Notes under the pieces: generated by a model
What the model was told of the DNA's origin: nothing
Seen by the model: the letters and a program-made list of their open reading frames with translations, nothing else
Databases searched by the model: none
Assembly (NCBI RefSeq): GCF_011075055.1
Contig: NC_058156.1
Coordinates: forward strand, 6,138,001-6,202,000
Reading direction: 5' to 3'
Length of the DNA: 64,000 bases
Origin: Mangifera indica
Taxonomy: Eukaryota; Streptophyta; Magnoliopsida; Sapindales; Anacardiaceae
Shown here: in pieces, positions 44,801-56,515 of the stretch
Numbering within the stretch: position 1 is the first letter of the stretch
How the letters are laid out: every line of letters starts with the position of its first letter
Translations under genes and position numbers: made by a program

Positions 44801-46414
44801 CCCCCATTATGCACCTTGAACATCTACTATCTAAGTACCATTTGCTAAAAGATTTCTTCTTTGACTTAAGGTAAACCTACAAAAAAATTTGATTAAGAAC
44901 TTTTTGGTACCTAAATCTTTTTGGGTGCAACAAGGTTAACCTTCAACATCCTTTAGAAACCCAAACCTTCTTAATTTTGAAAGGTTTATTATTCCTAATT
45001 AGACATTGTCTAATTGAGTGGCTAACAAAGGAACAATAGTTGCGTTTTAAATGTAATGGATGTGGCTTTTTCAATGGCTTATGTGTTTTAATGAAGGGGT
45101 TACCCTCATTATAATCTAAGACTTCTTTATTTAGCCCATTTCTTCGAGTTGCAAGCATTTCATCTAACCTTTTAGTACCTATTTTGAATTTTTCTAATAT
45201 TTCATTTGAGCTAAATATTTCAATTCCTCATTTTCATTTCTAATACATTCCATTTCTTTAACACCATAACTTTTTCATTGTCGGCAACTTCTAATTCTTT
45301 CTTTGTCTTGTTGTGATCATGTGTAAGTGTCTCAATTTCATTTTTCTTTAAAACCAATTGTTTCTTTAGTGATTTATTTTTAGTGCTAATACATGTATAT
45401 TCATCTAATAAAGAATCAAATTTTTCTTGCAATTCAAAAAGCGAGTAAAACTTAGGATTATCTACTTCTTTCTTTAAGTCACTCTTGGTCATGAAGCATA
45501 TGTTGATCCTTTCTTCTTCCAACTCACTCTCATCACTTCCACTCCAAGTAGTTTTAAGAACTTTTTTTAAAACCTCTTTTCCTTCATTTCCTTCTTTTTC
45601 ATTCTCAAGAGACAATCTTGTTGGATGTGACCCAACTTCTTGCACTTATAATATATTACTTTGTTATTGTTCTTGTCACCATCCTTTTTGGTTTTTGGCC
45701 TTGAGAAGTTTTTCCCCTTCTTTCTCTTGGATCTTGAGAGAAACTTGCTAAATTTTCTTTAGGCTATATCCCTTCTAATTAACTACTCTTAAGGTTATAT
45801 CTCTTTTAGCCTTGATCTCCTCTTCCTTTCATTTTCTCTTCATCTCATAGGTTAAAAGATATCTTATGAGTTTGTCTATTCCCATGTTATTCAAAATTTT
45901 GAATTCTTCAATGGTAGTCACCTTCATAGTCCAATAATCTGGTAAAGACCTTAAGATTTTCTTTACAAATTCTATGGTCCCAAATCTCTTCCTTAGTCCT
46001 TTTAGGTTATTGACAAGGTTTGAGAACCATTTATACATATCTGTGATGCTCTCTCCTTCTTTTATCTCAAAAAGTTCATAGTCACAGAATAAAAGCTCAA
46101 TCTTAAACTCTTTCCCTTGACTTATTCATTCATGTGTTGTTTGAAGGATAGTCCTAACTTCTTTTGCTAACGCACAAGCCAAAATGCAATTAAATTCTGT
46201 AGCATCAAAAGCACAAAACAAAATGTTAATAGTTATCATTTTTTCATCATTTTCATTATAGTCTAGTTAATGTTTTGACTCATTTGTCCTGGGGTCCCTA
46301 GGCACTAAGTATCCATGTTTAAAATTTTTCATTGGTTGTAGTTAGTACCACAAACAATGGTGGCTCAGTTGTGCATTGTCTTTTGCTAAAGATGGGTGTA
46401 GAGGTGTTAGCCAT
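41830..46414 (-). pseudogene. Broken gag-pol of the SIRE-type copia element
   Basis: Gag opens at 46414 with MANTSTPIFSKRQCTTEPPL. Gag core at 46038-45829 has EFVKKILRSLPDYW. A coiled-coil gag C-terminus lies at 45645-45220 (LQEKFDSLLDEY, KNKSLKKQLVLKKNE) and a decayed zinc knuckle near 45050. Pre-integrase is at 44697-44443 (LLVEGLKHNLLSRSSLCDK). Integrase is in broken frames at about 44400-43600. RT around 42760-42400 has IYVEDINFDTTNES (Y-V-D-D changed to Y-V-E-D) and MIRELDFFLRLQIKQ. The RNase H end near 42000-41830 matches the usual KPLDKE-type tail of copia pol. Numerous stops; a Glu in place of the first active-site Asp would inactivate RT. Confidence 0.85.
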
Positions 46415-46484
46415 TCTAATATAATCTTTTACTCTAAAAATCATTAGATTTTGATAAAACTAGAGTCCAATATTTGATATCAAT

Positions 46485-47683
46485 TGAAAAACCCTTTAAT
46501 GGCTAAAATGATCCTAAAAAGGGATGAATAGGATCTTTAAAAAAATTTAATGTGCAAATTAAAAGTTTAACACAATAATAAATAAGAACTAAAAATAAAA
46601 AGTTAAATAGAAAAGAAAATACTCATTATTTATAATGGTTGTCTTCTCTTATAAGCCTCTTACATCTACTTCCTTAAGCAATTGATTTGAAGTTTTATTA
46701 TGCACTTAAAACTTGTACACTTAGTTTGTTTGAGATTTCATCTAATATAATAGTTATAGGGATTTTGTAGACAATAGTTTGAATACAAGTTTTTTTTTTT
46801 GGTTGAAATATCTCTTAAAGGTTGATCACACTAGTTGAACAGAATGGTTCTTTCAAGGAATAAAGTTTAAACTTAGTGAGAGAGAAAAAAGTGCTTAAGT
46901 CAATAGAATAATTAAGCTTGAGATTGAATCAATGTAATGTCTAACCTTTTCCATCTTCAAATGAACTCCTTTTATATTTGAAATATGTTGGAAAACTTGA
47001 TATAGCCATTCGGTCTGAAAATGTACCCATTGACATTCAAAAATTATAAATATCTCTTGAAAAGCACAAGTGAATAGGCATCAGCCTTAGTATGAATGGG
47101 CATCCTAACTTGAAAAACTATTATTTAGAGCAGGTTAACGTCTATAAAAAATGGTCGATTTATCTTCTTGTGCCACATGCCTGAATGAGCATCACTTTTA
47201 ATGTGAATAAGCATTCTTCTCTTCATAATTCAATGCCTTCAAAATTTCAGAGTCATGAATGATGATCTGGATGGGTTAAAGAATGATCATTTTAACGGTT
47301 GGAATTTCTATTGTAAACAAGTGTCATACTCTTTTGAATAGGTGTCACTAATTATTTAACTTGAAACCCCTCTGACCTTTACTTTGATTGTGAACGATGA
47401 TGTTGAATGTGAAGCTTTCTTGTGAGTCTTTATATATTTGATGAAAAAGTGTAACTCATCCATATAAACAGGTGTCACTCCAAGTTTTGACTTTTACTCT
47501 CGTTGACTCCATTAAAAAACGAACGAGTACAGGGTGACAAGGACTTCTTCCTCTAGAGTGGCTTAAAATAGATTATGAATTAGGGGCACTTTTTGGTGAA
47601 CAGATGTTCATTACGTTATCTAAATTTTCCATAATTTCAAAAGTGTGAACAGGAAAGGAAATGGGTCATAAACGTCTTCATGA
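46485..47683 (-). repeat. 5' LTR of the SIRE-type element, 3' portion
   Basis: It runs from the CACTA junction at 47683 to TGAAAAACC at 46485, where the minus strand ends TTTTTCA and is followed by ATTGATATCAAATA, a degraded Met-tRNA primer site. The rest of this LTR lies beyond the CACTA insertion at 53886-54050. Confidence 0.7.
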
Positions 47684-48689
47684 AACTGCAAAAAAAAGAG
47701 TATCTAATGGCCTTTTTTTTGTGGTATTTAATAAAATTCCACTAAAAATCATAAGAAGTCAAAAAATTAATGACGTATTATGACATTTTAAATAATTGAC
47801 ACTATAAGAATATTTAGTGGTATTTCTTTTATGATATTTAATTAAAAGCCACTAAAAGTGACATATAGTCAAATAATAAATAATCTATTACAACATTTAT
47901 AATAATCGATACTAAAAGAATATTTAGTGACTTTTTTTATGACATTTATATTAAAAGCCATTGAAAAATATGTTAAGTCCAAAAGTTTAATATATTCTAT
48001 TACATTTATTATAATTGTCATTATAAAGTATATATTTATATATTTCCTCCCTAAATTAAAACTTGTAAGTCAACATTAGTTTATATTTATCCTACTAAAA
48101 ATTACAAGAAATAAAAAAATCAATAACGTATTGTGGGATTTATTATAATTGACACAATAATATTATTTGGTGGGATTTTGATTATGACATTTATAATAAA
48201 AGCCACTAAAAATTATGGAAAGTAAAAAAAATTTAAAAATATTTTGTGACATTTATAATAATTGCCACTATAAGAAATTTTTTCGATGATCATTTTCTTG
48301 CTTTTATTAGACCATACAATTCTTGTAATTAGATCGTGTTCGTATCGCACCAATTCAAATTTTGAGTTATAGACCTTTAATTTTAACCCAACTCAAAATA
48401 GAATAATATCAAAATTTTTTAACCTTAATCTATCTTGAAATATGTTTAAGTTGAGTTGATACAACTTGATATGACATGAGATTATATAATGTTTTCACTC
48501 TTGTAAAGGGTGAGTTCTTCTATCAGAGGTAAACATGAAATTGATATAAGGGGATGCAACCATGCGATATGATATTGATATGATAGTATTCATTCATTAA
48601 TTGTTTAATTTCTCTTTCGGTTTGTCAAGTGTAGTATTTTGTTTAATATTCTTTGGGTGGGGGGAGGGGGGTTAAGCAGATCTAGGTAC

Positions 48690-49270
48690 CCTAAGAAAAT
48701 TTATGAAACTAGAACCCTTTACCTAAACATCACTTGACTTGAGTTTAGCTCTAATGAAAAAAAGTCCAGTTTGAGTTTATTGAGCTAAAATTAAATGTAG
48801 CTTAAGTACAGATCGAATGAAAAATGATTTAGCTTGCTACAACTTGAATTCATAACTAAAATCAATGGTTCAATATGTGACTCGATTCGGCTCAAATTTA
48901 TTATTCTAATTGATGGTTTGACTTCATGGCTCGAATTTGTCTCTCATTGACAAAACAATACTATTTTACCCAAATAATCTATAAAACCATTATTTAGGCC
49001 GAATTGAATCACGAATTTGAACAATAAATTTAAGTTAGTCCAAACCGTGAATTTGAACCAAATAGAACCACAAATTCCAACTATTTCTCTGAGTTATGAA
49101 TTCAAATCGAGCTAAGCCAAACACCCCTTAACTTAAATTTGGCTTAGTTTAAAAAATGAGCTAAATCTTTTAGTTTGAATTCAAATCAAACGAATTTGAG
49201 CTCAGTTGAACTGAGTTGATCTAGATTTTGAGATTGATTTGCTTGGTTCGGATCCAACCCCAACCCTAAC
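48690..49270. mobile_element. hAT-type MITE-like sequence inside the CACTA element
   Basis: It has repeated AATTTGAACC, CGAATTTGAG and GGTTCGGATCC words, ending at CCAACCCCAACCCTA (complement TAGGGTTGGGGTTGG, a hAT-like terminus). It resembles 6833-7225 in its central block. The left terminus is not clear. Confidence 0.4.
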
Positions 49271-50778
49271 CCAATTTTGTGTGTTATATTTAGCTAACAA
49301 ATCGTATTAAAAATTGTTAACTCTATATTTTACCATTGATAATTTTTTCCGTCCAATGAAATTTTTAGTGGGAAAATTTCAACTTAGTTAAAAATATGGC
49401 TCTAATGAATTTTATTTTGAAAGGCCTTTTTAAAATTTTGCATATGCCATAATTAAAATTTCCTTAGATAAAACTTATTAATTAATTGATAAGTCCAATC
49501 TTATTTACTTTCTTTTTTTTGTGCCTAATATTTCGCTTTGCGGTTATTTTCTTGTTTGCCACCTATCGCTCTTCTCCTTTGCCGTTTGATCTCTGTTCTT
49601 CTTTGCTTTATTTTTCTTTGTCACACTCATCTCTCAACGCACAGTTTGATATTAATTGTTGTGGATTTTTCACTCTCATTGTCTTTGTAATTTTCCTCTA
49701 GAAATAAACTTGTAAGTTTTCTATCTATCTTTTATTGTGCAGTCTAAAACTTATTTGCTTTTAAGTTCAATACATGGATGGGCTCAGATGAATTTTATAT
49801 ACAAAATTTTTGGATTATGGATCATAATTGTGATTAACTTTTGCGTATTTGTGTAAGAAATTGTAATTGTTATTGACGTTTGAATTTCACACTTCTTATA
49901 TTGTTATTGTATAGATTGTGTAAGCAATTGGCTTTTGGCCAATTTATTTAGGCTAAAAGATACACAACACATGAATAAAGTGTCTAGCATTTTACACACA
50001 ATAAGTTCATGATTAATTCCTTGCTTCTTTTGCCGTGTTTTCTCATATTATTTGAATATATAGAAACGGAATTTAAACTTGCTGCTATTGATTGATCAAT
50101 CTGTCTCACATGCTGACTGAAGTTTCACAAATTGTCCACGCTAGTAAACATTTATGTCTGCATCAAGAAACTTTGTACCATTAACTTTGATGGAATTATG
50201 ACTATGAGGAAGATCTAGGTCAATCAAAGAGCTATTTCAGTTCTCACGTTATGCACTACGTTGGATATTCTAGTTGACCTAAGGTTTAATCTAACATTTA
50301 TTCACCTTATTTGCATTGCTTATCTAGTAAGTTTTTTAATCTCATTCACTTCGGTGCAAAATTTGCGGGAGGATAAACAATCAGGTTAATTATGGATGCA
50401 TTGCTCGCCATGTCCAACTGCAAGAGATTGCGGCAAAGATATTAGTTTTCAAGAACCAAAGATGATTACTTCTATGAGTTGGCTGATGTTCTCTTGCAGT
50501 TATTTGTCGATTTTGTTAGGATCTTAATATACCGAGGAATTGCTCAAATTATTTCGTGTTTTGATACAGTACGGATTGAATAAAACCAAGCTGCTGTTGT
50601 GGCCAAAATTTGTTCAAACCTTATGCACAATTGTGATAGTTCGAGTTATGTTATGGTTATAATTGATATTGACTTGTTTGATCTTGTTTGCTTTGAGATT
50701 ATTTTACATCTATTTATCTTATAGTTACTAGTTTTGCAGTCAATTTTTATATCTTTGAAAAGTTTATTATAGGTAACA

Positions 50779-52545
50779 ATGACAAGAGCAAAAGGTTTGC
50801 GTAAAGTTATTGTTAGTGATCAATCACAAGAACAAATGCTACTAGTCAGACATTCTCCAGTGTATCATCAAAACTTATCACATGATCAGGTGCTCCCTAT
50901 TGGGCCTAGTATTGTATGTGAGAGTAATCAGACATTAATTTAGTCTTATTAGTAATTAATATGATCATAATTTATGCATATTTTACTAATGGTTAAGAAT
51001 TCTGCTCAACCAAAAAGAGTGCGAGGTCCTACTTTACCAGTTGATGTTTGGAACCTACCTGAGGGGAAAAAAATTCTCGTGCAATTCAATAATCAAGGGC
51101 AAGAAATTAAAAAAAGAAGATCGTGTGCTTGCTAGCTCTTTAGGAACTGTGGCAAGAAATCCTAACTTAACCCCACTTCATATTCCAGATTGGAGGAAAT
51201 ATCCAAGGACAGAGAAAGAAAAATTGTTTGCATTTATTAAGGTGACTTAAATCGTATTATTTGTTACTGCATTATATCTGAATATGCTTAAACTCTTTTT
51301 TTTTTTTTTTCGCAGACGAAGTTTTCAATCCCCAAACATGGTGAAAAGTGGGTGCTAAAATCTCTGGGAAAGAAGTGGAAGGACAAAAGAATGAACTAAA
51401 ATCTGAGAACTATGAGATATACAGAAATATGGAAGAGCTTTTAAACAATAGACCTGAACACATACCAGGAGATCAATGGATTGTTCTCATTGGACCTTGG
51501 AATTTAGAAAAAGTAAAGGTACATTCTTTTGGGATTTCTCTTATTTGAATTATATTAAAGAAAGCTATTTAAAGGGAGTTTTTTTTCTTATTATTCACTA
51601 ATTAGAATTCTATTCATTATTAAAAATAGTTCATAACTAGTTCTTTCTTATAGTACTTTTGACATTAATTTTTTTTTTTTTTTTAACCAGGAGAAACACT
51701 GTCAAACAAATAGGAGAAGTTGTTCAACACAAAAATGCCACATACAGGAGGAACTAAGAGTAGTGCATGCTTAATGAATGAAATAGCAAGTTTGAGTATA
51801 ATTATTAAGTTATGATTTGTCTAATATATCCTAAATAAGTTGATAAAATGTATCTTTTTAATCATGTTTTACTAAATTGAGAATAGAGAAGAGCCCTTTA
51901 AAGCAAAAGTATCGTAAAGATGGAAGACCAATTGATCTCGAGTCTCCTAAAACAATTGTAAATTTATTCTATTTTCTTTGTAAGCTTGAGCAATGTTGTT
52001 GCATTTGCATTGTTTTTTTCATTTATGTAATAATATGAATTCTTGTTACTTATAAATATAAATATTAAACTTTTTAAGAATGACAAAGAATTATTAAGTT
52101 ATAAAAGAGATTATTTAATTTTAATATTCCTTTAGACTAATAAACTTATTCAAATAATATATTGCTAATTTATATTGAGTTTAGCAGATGATCTAAGAAA
52201 AGTTGAACCAACTTTCAAATTCCATTGATCAAACTAATGGAAATGGTGCTTGGGAAGGTGATATCTATTCACAAGTGATGGGACTAGAGGCACATGGTTG
52301 AGTGCGTGGTTTAAGATTAGGCGTTACTCGTGGGGTTCTTCATCATCTTATGACTTAAGAGGAACTTTATTGAAAGAGTACACCAATTATAAGAAGAAAC
52401 AAAACAAAGGGAACGACGTCATGCAAATGAAATCAAGGTGATGAAAGAAAGCCAATAAACATTAAAGGCTCAACTTTCTATGGTTTTATCATCTTTGGGT
52501 ATCACAACTTCTGAAGCCAATGAGGCTTCTAATGGACAGGTAATG
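50779..52545 (+). pseudogene. Transposase_24 (TNP1-like) gene of the CACTA element, broken
   Basis: An ATG at 50779 opens with MTRAKGLRKVIVSDQSQEQM. After a probable intron the frame from about 50998 gives PKRVRGPTLPVDVWNLPEG, then SSLGTVARNPNLTPLHIPDW and YPRTEKEKLFAFIK. After a second intron-like gap (51243-51314) comes FSIPKHGEKWVLKSLGKKW. These are conserved blocks of the plant Transposase_24 family (PF03004), the TNP1-like DNA-binding partner of En/Spm elements. Later pieces near 51715-51935 and 52190-52440 (for example YRKDGRPIDLESP) continue it with stops. Frameshifts disable the gene. Confidence 0.72.
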
Positions 52546-53885
52546 TGTCTATAATTTATACATGTGTCTTTTTTTTTTTTTTGTTCGTATTAGTTACACG
52601 ATGGGAGTAGCACTGATCAATCTACACATGCAAATGTGTGATTTTATGTATTCTCAAGGATTGTTTTATTTAACAGGTAATGTTCACTTAAACATATAAA
52701 AGTAAAACAATAAAATTATATGTATCTATTTTTGATATATAATTTATATATACAGATAAAGTGTTATCATGTGATAGGATATTTCTTTATCATATGATGA
52801 CATATATTTTAAAATCACCTAATTACATGATGACACATTATTGTATACCAAAAATAGATACACATAACATTGCTCAAAGTAAAAACATATAATATGTTTT
52901 TGCATGAAAAAAAATAACATAAGCTTTTTGGGTTAGAAAATATGAATTGATTTGTTTTGTTTTTATCTTCCACTTACTGTTTTCTCTTCTATTTTTTTCA
53001 GATTATGTAGTATGAATTAAATAATATTTTGGAGCTAAATTTATCAATGATTAAAATTTAGTAGGCTTGAAAGTTTTTTTATTAGACAAAATTTCAATTA
53101 ACTAGTTAGATATATGTTTTGGACAAACTTAAAATCTCAGGTATGTTTTTGACATTTTGACATTTTGTTATTTATAATAATAGGTTGAAATTTGAATCAA
53201 GAGATTCATTGTTATATATGTATATGGTTTTACATATTATTGACAAAAAGTAAGATACTTTTGTAGTTATTATAAATGTCACAATAATTTGTTTGGTTTT
53301 TTTTTTTTTTTTACACTTTTATACATTTACGGTTGCCATTAAAAACATTAATAGAACATGTTATTTAGTTTTAAATGGCAATTGTAAATGTCGATATAAA
53401 TTATGATAATTACTCTTTAACAATAAATCAAAATATCGGTATAAATTATTATTATTAGTTCTTAATGACAATTATAAATGTCAATATAAATTATAATAGT
53501 TAGTCTCTGATGACAATTATAAATACCGGCATAAATTTTGATAATTACTCTTTAGTAACAATCGCAAATGTCAGTACAAATTATGATAGTCACTTCTATG
53601 CGGCAATTGCAAATGTCATTAAAGTGTTTTTAAACTAACTTTTAAAAAATATGAATTAACTTTGATGACAATTCTAAATCCCACAAATAATTGCCACAAA
53701 ACCATCAAACTTTTAGTGGCAATTATTTATTACTTTTACCAGCATAGCAAATAATGCCTGTTAAAACCTATAGTGACACTAGATATAATGACATTTGCCT
53801 TAATGCCAATAAAAATATTGTGGTATTTATAAATGCCACTAAAAGTTATAAAAAGATGTCATTAAAAACTCTTTTTGTTGTAGTA

Positions 53886-54050
53886 ATCTGATATTGACGA
53901 GTGTTCTTTTGATATTGATGATCATTCATTCTATTTGTTTATACATTTTTCCAGCTTTTTTCATTTCGTAATGTTTTAATACCTTCTTTGGATATGGTAG
54001 CAACTCTAACTTAAATTTTTATCATAATCAAAACACTTAGAGCTCTAACA
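53886..54050 (-). repeat. 5' LTR of the SIRE-type element, 5' portion
   Basis: On the minus strand it starts TGTTAGAGCTCTAAGTG, matching the 3' LTR start TGTTGGACTCTTAGATG at 40242. It ends at the CACTA terminus; the 3' LTR continues without interruption through the corresponding point near 40065. Confidence 0.75.
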
Positions 54051-54082
54051 AGTATGAAAGATTGATTTGATTGATTATAATT

Positions 54083-54776
54083 TCTAAAAAATATTATACT
54101 TGATAGTTTGTGTCAGAGACCTTCAACTCTAATTTAATCCAAATAAGAATCATGTCAGAATTTTTAACCCTAATCCAACTCTTAAATATTCAAATTAACC
54201 CAACTCAATCCAAATTGATCTGAAATTATCTATTGTTTTTACTTTTCAAAGTGTTTTTATTGTTTTAATTTTTTTATCAAATTACCCCAATCTATAAAAC
54301 ACATAATATAATATTTTGTCTTGTTTACGAATGGTCTAAAAACTACATATTGAGACCTTTAAAACACATCAATAATTTGATTAACTAAATCACATTCTTA
54401 TTACTTAAGAATAAAATAAAATATTAAATAAAAATAAAAAATAATATGATTAATTACAATTATATAAAAACACAACTATATACTATTTGTAAAGATTTCA
54501 ACTGCTGTTGATATTGTCTTTCAATATTTCTATAATTTATTCATAACAAATTATATTAAGGTAATATTTCTCCAAAACATTTGAATTGATTTTAGTTGTG
54601 TCGGGTTACATTACTTTTGTGTGAACCCTACACTATCTAATTTAATTTCAAATCGTGTCAGGTTACCCAAAATAAATTTTTTATTAGAAAAACTTAACCC
54701 TAACTTTTTTTTTTGTGTTTTGCTATGTTGAGTTAATGGGTCATGTTGAAAATTATCAACTCTAAAAAATATTATA
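54083..54776. repeat. Fold-back repeat flanked by identical 16-bp direct repeats
   Basis: The 16-mer TCTAAAAAATATTATA occurs at 54083-54098 and again at 54761-54776, bounding 662 bases. Just inside, the left end TTGATAGTTTGTGTCAGAG and the complemented right end TTGATAATTTTCAACATG are partly alike. The inside holds repeated AACCCTAA and CGTGTCAGGTTACCC words. No coding sequence. Confidence 0.55.
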
Positions 54777-55129
54777 AGAAATTGAGGGTAAGAGTCTGGA
54801 CAAGGTGGGTAAGGTAGGCACGGTAGGTACAGTAGGCTAAAACACAATTTTTTTAACTTTTAGGGGGTTATTGCAAATAATTAGAAATATAGAGTTTTTT
54901 ATATTTTACAGGTACATCTTTCATCAAGTAGATTTTTCAAAATATCATTGTATATTAATATATTCTAACAAATATTGTTATAACCAAATTTGTTTTGATA
55001 ATCACAAGAATTTTTCTTTTTTAAAAATGGTTAAAGTAGTATCTCTACTTAAGGGTAGTAAATATTTGAAGATTACAATACAACGAGATACATTGGTGGT
55101 AATCAAAGAATATTGATAATTGAGCAAGA

Positions 55130-56515
55130 AACTATTGATAATGGATTGGTTGAGGCTTTGAACTCTTATTTGAGAATTAGTCTAAGGCAGAGATGTATCT
55201 GAATAATAATAAATATTGAAAACTTAATCAATAGATTGTCTTACAAGATCTAAAATGATCATAAAGTTCAATGTTTGATAATGTTAGCTAGAAACATGAA
55301 ACAAGCAACACCTCTTTATGTGACAATGAGTCTAAGGAAAAAAAAGTAAAATTTCAAAAAGATCATTATAAGGAACAACACATAGATGGACCTTCCACTT
55401 CAATGAAACAGGATTACTATCATGCATTGATTAATGTGAAACACAACCATAGTGTGACCCAAAAGAAGATGAAAGGTGTAATGTGAATGCTGATATTGAT
55501 GATGAAGATGTTGAGTATGGTATAAAGTTGTATGTGACTACTAAGAAGGAATGGGTTTGTGATTGAAAGAATATAGTGTTGACTTGGGATGCATTCCATT
55601 GGAGGGTAGAGGTGGATGATAATATAATGAAAGATCTTGAGTTTGATGAAACAATTAATGTTAATACAAGTTCACATATTACGGGTGTAGATTGAAGTGG
55701 GAAAGCCTAGTCTAATGGAAGATATAAAGGTCTGTTTTATTGTGGTGCAACTCTAGTAAATGTTCATGTCACTATTTCTAAACCAATCAATGGATTTCAC
55801 TACCTTTTCTAGATCTTCCTTATGAGGGTATTAGTAATGCCTCTTTACGATGCAATGTGAGTTTTAAAGTACATGATATTTTTTACAATAAAGAAACATT
55901 ACAAGATGTATTCCAATAACAAGCATTAGAAAGTGGTTTTCAATACAAAGTTTTATAGTCAACCAAGTCTCAAGGGAGATCAAACGTTTACATGAGCAAT
56001 GTCAATGACGAGCATGAGTAATAAAAATTAAGGGTTGTGACTATTTCAAATTGCATCCCATAGATAATGATCATGTTTATTCTCAGGATCAAATCATGTC
56101 TATCATAGACAAGCTAGTACACAAGCATAAAAACAAATTTTAAAAACAATGTTTATCATCGTTAATCATATTTATAGGTTGAAAGAATTCATCACTAATA
56201 TGGTAGACATATTCAAGATTGATATTCATACACACAAGCATGACATGCCAAAAATTAGATTTTAAATGTGTTAAAAGTTTCACTAGAGAGGAGTCTTTCA
56301 TGCTTCTACATGAGTATTGTTACAATCTTGAGTTATGTAACCTTGACATAGCCATATATATTGAGACTGATGATTTTGATTGGTTTAAGTCTTTCTTCAT
56401 GGTATTAAGGCACTCAATAAAAGCATTTTGGAAGTGTTGTCATTTGGTGATTTACACTACTATATCCACAAGCCTTGGGGATTGTGGGTGTTTGTTTGGA
56501 GTGTCACCTTAAGGG
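55130..56515 (+). pseudogene. MuDR/MURA-type transposase remnant
   Basis: The diagnostic part is at 56219-56512: AIYIETDDFDWFKSFFMVLR followed by SIKAFWKCCHLVIYTT and a GDCGCLF-type end. This mirrors the plant MULE transposase block in which an I-E-T-D...F-K-x-F-F-M-x-L-x-x-S-I stretch precedes the first catalytic Asp; here that Asp position (V-I-x-x-D-G/A-T-H) reads V-I-Y-T-T-I-S, so it is lost. Upstream sequence (55370-56200) has acidic words such as DIDDEDVEYGIKLYV in broken frames and probably represents the N-terminal half. No terminal repeats were assigned. Confidence 0.62.

Larger units (their letters stand above)
47684..53885 (+). mobile_element. CACTA (En/Spm-like) element inserted in the copia 5' LTR, 6.2 kb
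   Basis: The left terminus AACTGCAAAAAAAAGAG and the reverse-complemented right terminus TACTACAACAAAAAGAG are diverged versions of CACTACAA-type ends. Both subterminal regions (47700-48290 and 53265-53880) carry many copies, in opposite orientation, of words like TGACATTTATAATAAAAGCC and GGCAATTGTAAATGTC, the hallmark subterminal repeats of CACTA elements. The centre has a Transposase_24 remnant. No TNP2-type transposase is seen, so the element is non-autonomous. The 3-bp duplication cannot be recognised now. The flanks rejoin as one LTR when compared with the intact 3' LTR. Confidence 0.82.
39850..54050 (-). mobile_element. SIRE/Maximus-type Ty1/copia element, split by a CACTA element
   Basis: It reads on the minus strand: 5' LTR (54050-53886 then 47683-46485, interrupted), primer-site-like sequence near 46483, gag from about 46414, integrase/RT/RNase H down to about 41830, a 1.6 kb 3' non-coding region, a polypurine tract (complement of 40243-40256) and a 3' LTR from 40242 down to about 39850, where similarity fades. 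Coiled-coil gag, C-terminal gag with SDESELEEE, GAG-pre-integrase LLVEGLKHNLLS and RT YVEDINFDTTNES are typical of the SIRE group. Numerous stops. Length without the CACTA insertion is about 8 kb. Confidence 0.85.

Noticed and set aside
49486..49701. 71-codon Phe/Leu-rich frame
   Set aside because: T-rich leader-like sequence inside a CACTA element; hydrophobicity follows base composition.
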